Assembly (NCBI GenBank): GCA_013042895.1
Contig: JABDPD010000482.1
Location: 1 to 6,040, forward strand
From: Boseongicola sp.
Lineage (GTDB): Bacteria > Pseudomonadota > Alphaproteobacteria > Rhodobacterales > Rhodobacteraceae
DNA: 6,040 nucleotides
Direction: 5' to 3'
The notes beneath the pieces are model-generated. The model had not been told where the DNA came from. It did not search any database and saw only the letters and a program-made list of their open reading frames with translations. Each line of letters opens with the position of its first letter. Positions within the stretch are counted from its first letter, which is position 1. Below, piece after piece: positions 1 to 6,040 of the stretch. The translations under genes and the position numbers were made by a program.

Positions 1-927
1 GATCAAGTCAGAGACGAGGCTCTCCAACTTGGCGCGGGTCAGTTTCATGACCATGTGCAATGGCTGGCCTGAGTCCTTGTCCATCGAGATGAACGGCTGG
101 TTGATCTCGGTCTGTGTCGAAGACGACAGTTCGATCTTCGCCTTTTCGGCAGCCTCCTTCAGACGCTGAAGCGCCATTTTGTCTTTGGTCAGGTCCGCGC
201 CGTGCTCTTTTTTGAACTCGTCAGCGAGGTAGTTGACGATGCGCATGTCGAAGTCTTCACCGCCGAGGAAGGTGTCACCGTTGGTGGATTTCACTTCGAA
301 GAGACCGTCGTCGATCTCAAGGATTGTGATGTCGAATGTACCGCCACCAAGGTCATACACTGCGATGGTTTTGGTTTCTTTCTTGTCGAGACCATAGGCA
401 AGCGCGGCAGCTGTCGGCTCGTTGATGATGCGCAGCACTTCAAGGCCAGCGATTTTGCCGGCGTCTTTGGTGGCTTGGCGCTGAGCGTCGTTGAAGTAAG
501 CGGGGACCGTAATAACGGCTTGCGTGACTTCCTCGCCAAGGTAGCTCTCGGCGGTCTCTTTCATTTTCTGCAGCGTGAACGCCGAGATCTGCGAAGGCGA
601 ATACTTGTTGTCGCCAGCCTGGACCCACGCGTCACCGTTTCCACCGTCGACGATGGCGTAAGGGACGATGTCCTTGTCCTTTGCAACGGCTGCATCATCG
701 ACCCGGCGGCCGATAAGGCGTTTCACAGCAAAGATTGTATTTTCGGGGTTGGTGACAGCCTGACGTTTCGCCGGCTGACCGACAAGACGCTCGTCGTCCT
801 TGAAGGCTACGATTGACGGCGTCGTCCGCGCGCCTTCTGCGTTTTCGATGACCCGTGGCTGGCTGCCATCCATGATGGCGACGCAGCTGTTTGTCGTACC
901 AAGGTCAATACCGATAACTTTACCCAT
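1..927 (-). CDS. dnaK: Molecular chaperone DnaK (Hsp70), N-terminal 309 residues, cut by the window edge
   Basis: Cytosolic ATP-dependent Hsp70 chaperone that binds unfolded segments of proteins and cycles with DnaJ and GrpE. Reading leftwards from the ATG at 927, the frame stays open for 309 codons to the window edge, so about half of a normal protein of roughly 640 residues is present: most of the ATPase domain. Visible Hsp70 signatures are the phosphate-1 loop IDLGTTNS (residues 7-14), the conserved Lys70 in [25 protein letters not shown] (141-157), [12 protein letters not shown] (168-179) and the phosphate-2 loop YDLGGGTFD (191-199). The substrate-binding domain lies outside the window. 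The start is fixed by the invariant [12 protein letters not shown] opening and by an AGAGGA ribosome site 7 bases upstream (935-940). An RpoH-like promoter precedes it. A dnaJ gene commonly follows in proteobacteria but would lie beyond the left edge. The identification is essentially certain. Confidence 0.98.
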   Translation of the reverse strand, partial: MGKVIGIDLGTTNSCVAIMDGSQPRVIENAEGARTTPSIVAFKDDERLVGQPAKRQAVTNPENTIFAVKRLIGRRVDDAAVAKDKDIVPYAIVDGGNGDAWVQAGDNKYSPSQISAFTLQKMKETAESYLGEEVTQAVITVPAYFNDAQRQATKDAGKIAGLEVLRIINEPTAAALAYGLDKKETKTIAVYDLGGGTFDITILEIDDGLFEVKSTNGDTFLGGEDFDMRIVNYLADEFKKEHGADLTKDKMALQRLKEAAEKAKIELSSSTQTEINQPFISMDKDSGQPLHMVMKLTRAKLESLVSDLI

Positions 928-957
928 GCTCTAATCCTCTAAGTCTGGCGATTGTGG

Positions 958-969
958 GGGCCCGGGCCC
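958..969. repeat. 12-bp perfect GC palindrome at the expected dnaK transcription start
   Basis: GGGCCCGGGCCC reads the same on both strands. It lies immediately downstream of the proposed -10 element of dnaK, so it covers the discriminator and start site. It would make the initially melted DNA very GC rich. It could be a protein-binding site or could slow promoter opening. A chance occurrence in GC-rich DNA cannot be excluded. Confidence 0.6.
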
Positions 970-997
970 ATTATGGCACCTCAGGTCCCATCCCAAG
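970..997 (-). promoter_or_regulatory. RpoH (sigma-32) type heat-shock promoter of dnaK
   Basis: On the minus strand there is CTTGGGA (997-991), then 14 bases, then CCATAAT (976-970). This gives CTTG, 17 bases, CCAT, which fits the known heat-shock promoter pattern of a CTTG -35 element and a C-rich, CCAT-containing -10 element. Transcription would start around 962-964, leaving a leader of about 36 bases before the dnaK ATG. Control of dnaK by RpoH is well established in alphaproteobacteria. The assignment here is from motif and position only. The same bases could also be read as a weak housekeeping promoter, TTGGGA with 15 bases to CATAAT, but that spacing is short. Confidence 0.65.
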
Positions 998-1045
998 GAA
1001 TGTGACTTCCCGTTTTCGGGTCATCACGGCTTCGAAGGGTATATA

Positions 1046-1051
1046 GGGAGG
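1046..1051 (+). promoter_or_regulatory. Strong ribosome binding site that favours the ATG at 1057 for alkB
   Basis: GGGAGG is placed 5 bases before the ATG at 1057. It is by far the best Shine-Dalgarno match near the start of alkB and is the reason for annotating the longer protein. The in-frame GTG at 1051 overlaps this site and is therefore an unlikely start. Confidence 0.6.
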
Positions 1052-1056
1052 TGAAT

Positions 1057-1743
1057 ATGGGCCTGCAAGCCGTGGAAGCGGGGCTTTTGCTCCAATTTTT
1101 GGAATCTTTTTCGATGGTTGATCTCTTTGACACAGTGCCGGGCGGCCGGGTCGATTTGAATGGCGCTGTGATATGGCCTCGCCAGCTGGATAGAGACGCG
1201 CAATTGACGATGCTCGAAGACCTGCGCGCAGTCGCGAATGCCGCGCCATTTAAGCAGTATAAGACACCTGGCGGGCACAAGATGAGCGTGCGGATGACCG
1301 CCGCAGGGGACGTCGGCTGGGTGACAGACCGTGCCGGGTATCGCTATTCGCCCCGACACAAAGACGGCGGTGACTGGCCAGATATTCCAACCTCAATTCT
1401 CAAGGTATGGCGTTTGGTGTCCGGTGTCGAACGTGATCCGGACAGCTGCCTTGTGAACTTCTATGGTGAAGGTGCAAAGATGAACTTGCATCAGGACAAA
1501 GACGAAGCGGACCACCAATGGCCGGTTGTTTCGATTTCGCTTGGAGATCCGGGCCTGTTTCGCGTGGGTGGCGACGCACGGTCAGACCGGACCAAGAGCC
1601 GCTGGTTGATGTCAGGAGATGTCGCGGTATTGGCAGGTGACGCGCGTCTTGCGTTTCATGGGATTGATAGGATCAAGTTCGGTGAAAGTGATCTTCTGCC
1701 CAATGGCGGGAGGATCAACGTCACTCTGCGGGTGGCGCAATAG
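1057..1743 (+). CDS. alkB: AlkB-type Fe(II)/2-oxoglutarate-dependent DNA/RNA oxidative demethylase
   Basis: Cytosolic repair enzyme that removes methyl lesions such as 1-methyladenine and 3-methylcytosine by oxidative demethylation, using Fe(II), oxygen and 2-oxoglutarate. The 228-residue product follows E. coli AlkB along its length. The iron ligands are His145 and Asp147 in LHQDKDE and His201 in FHGI. The 2-oxoglutarate contacts are Asn134 and Tyr136 in LVNFYGEGAK, plus Arg219 and Arg225 in the final RINVTLR strand. TPGG, MSVRMT and GYRYSP in the N-terminal third match the substrate-binding lid region. The start is uncertain. ATG 1057 has the strong ribosome site, but similarity to E. coli AlkB (which begins MLDLF) starts only at the ATG at 1114 (MVDLFDTV), which has a weak site and would give 209 residues. 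The gene is divergent from dnaK, and its last 23 bp overlap the converging SH3-protein gene. Confidence 0.93.
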   Translation: MGLQAVEAGLLLQFLESFSMVDLFDTVPGGRVDLNGAVIWPRQLDRDAQLTMLEDLRAVANAAPFKQYKTPGGHKMSVRMTAAGDVGWVTDRAGYRYSPRHKDGGDWPDIPTSILKVWRLVSGVERDPDSCLVNFYGEGAKMNLHQDKDEADHQWPVVSISLGDPGLFRVGGDARSDRTKSRWLMSGDVAVLAGDARLAFHGIDRIKFGESDLLPNGGRINVTLRVAQ

Positions 1744-2371
1744 TGCAGCAGCCGGAGAACAATCCGGACTGCCGGAACCCGTCTTCGGCGTTGTTGTCCG
1801 ACACCAGCATGTCCACTTCAATCCCATAGGCGCGATCCGACATGCCGTCGTTGCAGGCGCGCAGACGAATGGACAAGTTGACGTCAATTGGCCCTGCGTC
1901 GGGCGAGACCATGCTGCCGCGGTAGAAATATCTGTCCAATTGCGACCGCGATTTGAATAACCCCGAGATAAAACCTTCGGCGGGCGGTACATCAGGCATC
2001 GACAGTCGGATCGCGGGCTGCTCGTAACTGAGCGACCAGAACGGCTCGGTGCCAAAGCACTGCCGGATATCCACGAAGGCGACGGCAGGCTGTTCGACCT
2101 GCCTAGCGAGGTAGGTCAGCGAGACCCATCCCGTCCGTTCACCTGTGTTCACAAGTCCCCAGGTCAGATCTTCGTTCGGACGAATGACTTCGATATCGCT
2201 GGTACCAGAGGCCAGCGTATCAAGAACCTCTCCGGAAATATCCGGATCGGATCGCACATTGAGAACATCGCCATCATCGAGGCCGATCACCGAGTGAAGT
2301 GCAGGCCAGCTATGCTGCGAGGCGTCTGCGGTGCTGGCAAATGCCAGAAGCATGGCCAGCGCCCGGATCAT
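1721..2371 (-). CDS. Secreted SH3-domain protein with C-terminal COG3650-like domain
   Basis: The 216-residue product starts with a short signal-peptide-like segment (MIRALAMLLAFAS, residues 1-13) with a plausible cleavage after Ala-Asp-Ala (15-17), so it probably acts in the periplasm. Residues about 26-90 form a bacterial SH3 (SH3_3-type) domain, seen in DVLNVRSDPDISGEVL (35-50) and WGLVNTGERTGWVSLTYL (71-88). Residues 104-212 resemble the uncharacterised COG3650 family: CFGTEPFWSL (105-114), RACNDGMSD (171-179) and GCC (207-209). Cys105, Cys173, Cys208 and Cys209 could form disulfides. The start at 2371 is chosen because it gives the signal peptide and an ATGA overlap with the stop of the upstream permease, which suggests translational coupling. 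An upstream in-frame extension to 2548 would only read through the permease gene. Bacterial SH3 domains often bind cell-wall peptide or glycan, but the role here is unknown. Confidence 0.85.
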   Translation of the reverse strand: MIRALAMLLAFASTADASQHSWPALHSVIGLDDGDVLNVRSDPDISGEVLDTLASGTSDIEVIRPNEDLTWGLVNTGERTGWVSLTYLARQVEQPAVAFVDIRQCFGTEPFWSLSYEQPAIRLSMPDVPPAEGFISGLFKSRSQLDRYFYRGSMVSPDAGPIDVNLSIRLRACNDGMSDRAYGIEVDMLVSDNNAEDGFRQSGLFSGCCTIAPPAE

Positions 2372-3189
2372 CGTGCTGCGTCCCAGCTGAGCGAGGCTTG
2401 TCGTGAAGTGTAAAAAACTCCGATGATCCCGATGGCGAGGAGGACGAGCGATACCCAGAACGGATACATAAGGGATGATTTCATCGGGTTGTAATTCACG
2501 AAGATATACCCGCGCCCTTGGTCGATGATGTGAAACAGTGGGTTCCAATCAAACATCACAATCATATGCGCGGGGAGCGTATTCGCGACGAACATCTTGC
2601 CAGATGCAAACATATTCGCGCGCGAGTAAATCTGCATAAAGATGGCAGTTAGCTTGGGAAACCAAGGCTTCAGCGCCAGCAAGACCATGCCAACCGAACA
2701 GCCTGAGAACCACGCCAGCAACAACATCATCGCCGCCCCGAACGGGTTGTAGATCTCAATGGGAGTCCAGACGAGATGATAGACCAGCAGGATCGCAAAC
2801 ATCGACACAACCTGTGTGTAGAGAGCCCCCAAGGCGGAAGCGCAAACGGCGATCACCTGGTTCATCGGGCGGTGCTGCATCATCGGCGAGGTCGGGCCCT
2901 CGGACCCCATGACAGCTCCGACGGATTTAACATGCGTCATAAAGACGAAAATTCCGGACATAACGTAGAGAAGAAAGTCGCCCCGAATCGCCAAACCGCG
3001 TAGACCGAGAAGGTCGAGCAGAATGAAGAACGCCCCCACCATGACGAGGGTTTGCAAGATGTTGTAGAGGATCGAAATGACGGCGTTGCGGTGTGTTTTT
3101 CGGATCGAACGAACGGAATTGTGGAAGATCAGCACAAGTATCGTGGCCGCGCCCTGCAACAGCGATGATCTCTGTTCCGACTGAAACAT
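2368..3189 (-). CDS. ABC-2 type permease of a polysaccharide exporter (KpsM/TagG-like)
   Basis: Inner-membrane subunit of an ABC exporter of the capsule/O-antigen/polyol-phosphate type, of a usual length for that family (273 residues, about 260 expected). Hydrophobic stretches suggest about six membrane spans, near residues 38-60, 71-88, 112-140, 149-174, 177-190 and 243-261. The C-terminal half carries a typical loop, DWNPLFHIIDQGRGYIF (214-230), matching the NPL...R region of this family. A permease of this type needs an ATP-binding partner. None lies beside it here: downstream, with a 4-bp overlap, comes the secreted SH3 protein, and upstream the divergent cysQ. The start at 3189 gives an ordinary N-terminus, but the ribosome site is weak. 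The substrate cannot be read from the sequence. The neighbouring glycosyltransferase and galU favour a polysaccharide. Confidence 0.88.
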   Translation of the reverse strand: MFQSEQRSSLLQGAATILVLIFHNSVRSIRKTHRNAVISILYNILQTLVMVGAFFILLDLLGLRGLAIRGDFLLYVMSGIFVFMTHVKSVGAVMGSEGPTSPMMQHRPMNQVIAVCASALGALYTQVVSMFAILLVYHLVWTPIEIYNPFGAAMMLLLAWFSGCSVGMVLLALKPWFPKLTAIFMQIYSRANMFASGKMFVANTLPAHMIVMFDWNPLFHIIDQGRGYIFVNYNPMKSSLMYPFWVSLVLLAIGIIGVFYTSRQASLSWDAAR

Positions 3190-3243
3190 GCGTTGTCTCG
3201 CTCAATTCTGACCAAAGTCGCAGCGTCTTCGCGCCGTCGCCTC

Positions 3244-3272
3244 TTGTCGTTGCCCCGTTCCGAAAGCATAAA
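3244..3272 (+). promoter_or_regulatory. Candidate housekeeping promoter of cysQ and the glycosyltransferase
   Basis: TTGTCG (3244-3249), a 17-base spacer, then CATAAA (3267-3272) give a moderate sigma-70-type promoter. It would start transcription near 3279, about 33 bases before the cysQ ATG. It lies in the 122-bp region between the divergent permease and cysQ. No equally good promoter was found for the permease on the other strand. Confidence 0.45.
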
Positions 3273-3299
3273 CCTGACACGACCCTAATTTCCAGAACC

Positions 3300-3305
3300 A
3301 AGGAA
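3300..3305 (+). promoter_or_regulatory. Ribosome binding site fixing the cysQ start
   Basis: AAGGAA lies 6 bases upstream of the ATG at 3312. This decides against the long upstream extension of the same frame to 3093, which would run into the permease coding sequence on the other strand. Confidence 0.7.
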
Positions 3306-3311
3306 TGCCCG

Positions 3312-4118
3312 ATGGCGGATTTTGACCGAGTCGACATGGTTGCAACATTCCGTCGCCTCGCGCTTTTGGGCGGAGACGCGATCATGGAAGTCTATGGCCG
3401 CGATGATTTTGGGGTTCGCGCCAAGTCCGACGAAAGTCCCGTCACCGAAGCGGACGAGGCCGCCGACAAGGTGATCTCGGAGGGGCTGCGTGCTGCGTTT
3501 CCCGACATCCCGCTGGTTACTGAGGAACAATCCGACACACATAATCAATCGGTTTCGACTTTCCTCATCGTGGACCCTCTGGACGGTACCAAGGAGTTTG
3601 TTCAGCGGCGCGGAGATTTCACAGTGAACATTGCGCTTGTTGAGGGCGGTGTTCCAACGCTTGGTGTTGTCTTCGCTCCCGCGAAGGGGCGATTGTTTTA
3701 CACCTCTGGGACGGGTGACAGTGTTGAGGAAACGGGCGACTTTGACAAAGACATTCCCGGCGCACTGAGTCCGCTTTGCGTCGGCGCACCAAACAATGAA
3801 GCTCTGCGCATCGTCGCCTCGAAATCCCACAGAAGTCCCGAACTCGAAGCCTATATTGATCGCTACGCTGTGGCTGACAGCGTCGCGGCGGGCTCATCAC
3901 TAAAGTTCTGCCTTGTCGCGGTGGGCGAGGCGGATTTTTATCCGCGGCTCGGGCCCACGATGGAATGGGACACCGCCGCCGGTGACGCGATCTTGCGGGG
4001 GGCGGGCGGAGAAGTTGCAGATCGCGGCACGCTTGGGCCTCTGGCATACGGAAAAGCCGACTTTCGCAACCCGCATTTCCTTGCCTATGCGCGCGGCGTC
4101 GATCTGAAGCCGGAGTAA
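3312..4118 (+). CDS. cysQ: 3'(2'),5'-bisphosphate nucleotidase CysQ
   Basis: Mg-dependent, lithium-sensitive-type phosphatase of the inositol monophosphatase superfamily. It hydrolyses 3'-phosphoadenosine 5'-phosphate (PAP) to AMP, clearing the by-product of sulfate reduction and of sulfotransferases. The 268-residue length is normal. The metal-site motifs are all present: SPVTEAD (residues 42-48), TEE (70-72), DPLDGTKEF (88-96) and WDTAAGD (219-225). The TKEF after DPLDG is typical of CysQ and helps separate it from true inositol monophosphatases. The ATG at 3312 is chosen for its AAGGAA site and because the conserved domain begins soon after. A glycosyltransferase gene starts 3 bp after the stop, so the two are very probably one transcript. 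It is divergent from the permease. Substrate choice between PAP, PAPS and inositol phosphates is inferred from the family. Confidence 0.93.
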   Translation: MADFDRVDMVATFRRLALLGGDAIMEVYGRDDFGVRAKSDESPVTEADEAADKVISEGLRAAFPDIPLVTEEQSDTHNQSVSTFLIVDPLDGTKEFVQRRGDFTVNIALVEGGVPTLGVVFAPAKGRLFYTSGTGDSVEETGDFDKDIPGALSPLCVGAPNNEALRIVASKSHRSPELEAYIDRYAVADSVAAGSSLKFCLVAVGEADFYPRLGPTMEWDTAAGDAILRGAGGEVADRGTLGPLAYGKADFRNPHFLAYARGVDLKPE

Positions 4119-4121
4119 GGT

Positions 4122-5339
4122 ATGTCGGCGGTGGATGCTCTTTCGATCAGCGTCATCGTCGCCAGCCACGAGCGGCCCAAATGGTTACGGCGATGCCTGA
4201 CCGGACTGGCGCAACTCGATTATCCCAACTTTGAGATCGTGATCGCCGCGGATGATCTGGGTCTGGCGGCCATTGCTGACCATCCTGCTGTCGCGCACGT
4301 TAAGACCGTGCCAGCCTCTGAGGCCAACATCTCGCGCACGCGCAATCTGGGGGTTGAACAGGCGTCCGGTGATATCATCGCCTTCGTTGACGATGACGCG
4401 GTGCCTGAACCTTTATGGTTGCGCTTCCATGCCGAGGCGTTGGCCATGACCAATGCTGCGGCATCTGTTGGGAACGTTCGCGGGCGAAACGGCATCAGCT
4501 TTCAGTCTTCCGCCGAATCGGTCGATGCAGAGGCGGAAACTCATCGTGAACAATCTCAGTTAAAATCGCCGTTCGTTCCGAACCTCGCAACGGGCCGAGC
4601 TGTCAAACTTGTCGGGACAAACTTCGCAATCCGGCGCGACGTGTTGCTTGGCATCGGGGGTTTTGACGAGGCATTTCGCTACTATCTTGATGACACAGAC
4701 ATCTCGATGCGCCTCTCCAAGGCGGGCTATAAAGCCATTGTTGCACCTTCGGCCGAAGTGCACCATGCGACCGCCCCATCCTCGCGCCGAACACCGGCCC
4801 GACGCCCGCGAGATCTGACCGAGATGGGACGGAGCACTGCGTATTTCCTGAGAAAACATGGAACGATTACCGATAGTAGCTTCCAGCGAATGTTTGATCG
4901 CGAAAGACAGAGGCTTTTGCGCCATCTGGTCAACGGTACCTGCGAACCTAGTGATATTTCACCTATTCTGGAGACTCTGAGGCTGGGTTGGTGCGAAGGA
5001 AAACAGAGGGTCTCGCAGCCACTCCGCAAATTTCGAGAACCAAATTCGGGCTTTTTGCGGTTCCCGGCCATCCCGCCCGGCCATGAGGTCATTGCCGAGC
5101 GTCTCATGGGCAAACGCGCCATTCTAAAAGCAGATAAGCGGATCAGTCTGTTTCGGTTTTCCCGTACATCCCTTCGCCATCACGTGAAATTCGTTGAACC
5201 CGGCGTTTGGCTTCAAACCGGCGGGCAGTTTGGTCCAAGCGTGCGAGAAGCACCGGTTTTCAGGTGGTGCAGATTTGCCGAACGCGTGGAAGAAGAAACC
5301 CGCCGAGTTGCAATGCAAAGGGGGATCGGTGAAAATTAA
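4122..5339 (+). CDS. Glycosyltransferase family 2 protein with unassigned C-terminal region
   Basis: Predicted nucleotide-sugar-dependent transferase acting on a surface glycan at the cytoplasmic side of the membrane. No transmembrane helix is evident in the 405 residues. The N-terminal GT-A fold starts with ISVIVASHERPKWLRRCL (9-26). It has the metal- and nucleotide-binding DDD at 90-92 in IIAFVDDDAVPEP, then GTNFAIRRDVLLGIGGFDE (165-182 region) and the acceptor-side acidic motif LDDTDISMRL (189-198), which corresponds to the usual EDxDL. Residues about 235-405 are basic, contain no motif I recognise, and are longer than the tail of a minimal GT2 enzyme. GGAG (4112-4115) sits 6 bases before the ATG, inside the end of cysQ, and the gene follows cysQ by 3 bp, implying co-transcription. 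The donor and acceptor sugars cannot be predicted. Confidence 0.9.
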   Translation: MSAVDALSISVIVASHERPKWLRRCLTGLAQLDYPNFEIVIAADDLGLAAIADHPAVAHVKTVPASEANISRTRNLGVEQASGDIIAFVDDDAVPEPLWLRFHAEALAMTNAAASVGNVRGRNGISFQSSAESVDAEAETHREQSQLKSPFVPNLATGRAVKLVGTNFAIRRDVLLGIGGFDEAFRYYLDDTDISMRLSKAGYKAIVAPSAEVHHATAPSSRRTPARRPRDLTEMGRSTAYFLRKHGTITDSSFQRMFDRERQRLLRHLVNGTCEPSDISPILETLRLGWCEGKQRVSQPLRKFREPNSGFLRFPAIPPGHEVIAERLMGKRAILKADKRISLFRFSRTSLRHHVKFVEPGVWLQTGGQFGPSVREAPVFRWCRFAERVEEETRRVAMQRGIGEN

Positions 5340-5346
5340 CCGTACG

Positions 5347-5376
5347 CAGGGTAAGGTGGGGATGTTGACCACCCTG
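5347..5376 (+). other. Inverted repeat/hairpin between the glycosyltransferase gene and galU
   Basis: CAGGGT (5347-5352) pairs with ACCCTG (5371-5376), and GGT (5355-5357) pairs with ACC (5368-5370), leaving a two-base bulge and a 10-base loop. It starts 8 bp after the glycosyltransferase stop. There is no T-run behind it, so it is not a classical intrinsic terminator. It might protect the end of the upstream message or lie in the galU leader. Confidence 0.4.
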
Positions 5377-5426
5377 TCTCGTAATCCTGGGTCGTTTGGC
5401 TTGTCCGTTCGGCCCCCAAAGCCCGT

Positions 5427-5432
5427 AAGAGG
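5427..5432 (+). promoter_or_regulatory. Ribosome binding site supporting a GTG start for galU
   Basis: AAGAGG lies 6 bases before the GTG at 5439. There is no in-frame ATG near the conserved N-terminus, so this site decides the start. Confidence 0.65.
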
Positions 5433-5438
5433 TCCTGT

Positions 5439-6040
5439 GTGTCTGAGTTGAAGCGACGTGTAACCAAAGCTGTATTTCCTGTGGCCGGACTGGGGACGCG
5501 CTTCCTGCCCGCCACCAAATCCGTACCCAAAGAAATCATGACGCTCGTGGATCGTCCGTTGATCCAATACGCCATCGACGAAGCTCGCGCGGCTGGCATT
5601 ACTGAATTCATCTTCGTCACCTCGCGCGGCAAAAATGCGCTCGAGGACTACTTCGATCATGCGCCTCAACTTGAGAGTTCGCTTGAGAAAAGTGGAAAGC
5701 ACGCGCTGCTCGAAACGCTGAAATCGACCAATATGGAAAGTGGCGCGATTGCCTATATCCGCCAACACAAGGCAATGGGTCTTGGCCATGCGGTCTGGTG
5801 CGCCCGCCGTCTGATTGGTGACGAGCCCTTCGCGGTTATTCTGCCGGATGATGTGATCGCTGCTGAAAAACCGTGCTTGCAGCAGATGGTTGAAGCCTAT
5901 CACAAAACGGGCGGCAGCATGGTCGCAACAATGGAAGTTCCGACCGATCGGACGTCATCCTATGGCATCCTTGACGGTCAGGCCAACGGTGGTGCGCTGG
6001 TATCTGTGCGCGGTATGGTCGAAAAGCCAAAGGTCGAAGA
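5439..6040 (+). CDS. galU: UTP--glucose-1-phosphate uridylyltransferase GalU, N-terminal 200 residues, cut by the window edge
   Basis: Cytosolic enzyme that makes UDP-glucose from UTP and glucose 1-phosphate, the donor for capsule, lipopolysaccharide and osmoregulated glucan synthesis. The frame is open for 200 codons plus two bases to the right edge, against about 290-300 residues for the family. The nucleotide-binding signature is clear in VFPVAGLGTRFLPATKSVPK (12-31), followed by Glu32. QYAIDEA and FVTSRGK follow, then LPDDV with the metal-binding Asp137/Asp138, and VEKP (194-197). The start is the GTG at 5439, supported by AAGAGG and by the usual short lead into the conserved motif. It is the third rightward gene after cysQ and the glycosyltransferase, but the 99-bp gap leaves open whether it has its own promoter. 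No convincing promoter was seen in that gap. Confidence 0.96.
   Translation, partial: MSELKRRVTKAVFPVAGLGTRFLPATKSVPKEIMTLVDRPLIQYAIDEARAAGITEFIFVTSRGKNALEDYFDHAPQLESSLEKSGKHALLETLKSTNMESGAIAYIRQHKAMGLGHAVWCARRLIGDEPFAVILPDDVIAAEKPCLQQMVEAYHKTGGSMVATMEVPTDRTSSYGILDGQANGGALVSVRGMVEKPKVE

Noticed and set aside
202..816. A 204-codon open frame on the plus strand opposite dnaK
   Set aside because: It lies entirely antisense to a clearly conserved DnaK frame. Long antisense frames are common opposite highly biased GC-rich genes, and its translation shows no recognisable domain.
1009..1020. Small inverted repeat CCCG-TTTT-CGGG in the dnaK/alkB intergenic region
   Set aside because: A 4-bp stem is too short to call a terminator or operator, and it lies upstream of both genes, not after one.
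2372..2548. Upstream extension of the SH3-protein frame
   Set aside because: It lies inside the permease coding region, and using it would bury the signal peptide. The ATGA overlap gives a better start.
3093..3311. Upstream extension of the cysQ frame
   Set aside because: It overlaps the start of the divergent permease gene, shows no similarity to CysQ, and the ATG at 3312 has a well-placed ribosome site.
3190..3311. Promoter for the leftward permease gene
   Set aside because: The minus strand of this region was read for -35/-10 pairs, and no pair with acceptable spacing was found. A promoter is expected here but cannot be placed.
5124..5903. A 259-codon open frame on the minus strand across the end of the glycosyltransferase gene and the start of galU
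   Set aside because: It spans two genes and the gap between them on the opposite strand, has no recognisable motif, and both sense frames carry strong family signatures.

Overview
The window looks like chromosomal DNA from an alphaproteobacterium, most likely of the Rhodobacteraceae (Roseobacter group). The basis is moderately high GC, the character of the DnaK, AlkB, CysQ and GalU sequences, and a heat-shock-type CTTG...CCAT promoter in front of dnaK. The assignment is by recognition only, since no search could be run. There are seven protein-coding genes, two of them cut by the window edges. I see no tRNA, rRNA, CRISPR array, insertion sequence or phage feature.

Layout, left to right. (1) The N-terminal half of dnaK runs leftwards and leaves the window at base 1. 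(2) A divergent intergenic region of about 130 bp holds a good RpoH-type promoter for dnaK, and a 12-bp perfect palindrome lies where transcription should start. (3) alkB, an oxidative DNA/RNA dealkylase, runs rightwards. Its end overlaps by 23 bp the end of the converging two-gene unit to its right. (4) That leftward unit is a polysaccharide-type ABC-2 permease followed, with an ATGA stop/start overlap, by a secreted SH3-domain protein with a C-terminal COG3650-like part. (5) A second divergent region of about 120 bp carries a reasonable housekeeping promoter for the rightward genes. (6) A rightward cluster follows: cysQ (3'(2'),5'-bisphosphate nucleotidase), a GT2 glycosyltransferase 3 bp behind it, then after 99 bp galU (UTP-glucose-1-phosphate uridylyltransferase), cut by the right edge.

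How the genes may work together. The right two thirds has a surface-polysaccharide theme: galU supplies UDP-glucose, the GT2 enzyme transfers a sugar, and the KpsM/TagG-like permease would export the product. CysQ removes PAP, which is released by sulfate reduction and by sulfotransferases. Its position allows, but does not show, a link to sulfated glycan synthesis. The left third is stress and repair (DnaK, AlkB). No clear new defence or mobile system is visible. The points most worth following are the permease without an ATPase gene beside it, its coupling to a secreted SH3/COG3650-like protein, and the unassigned C-terminal region of the glycosyltransferase.
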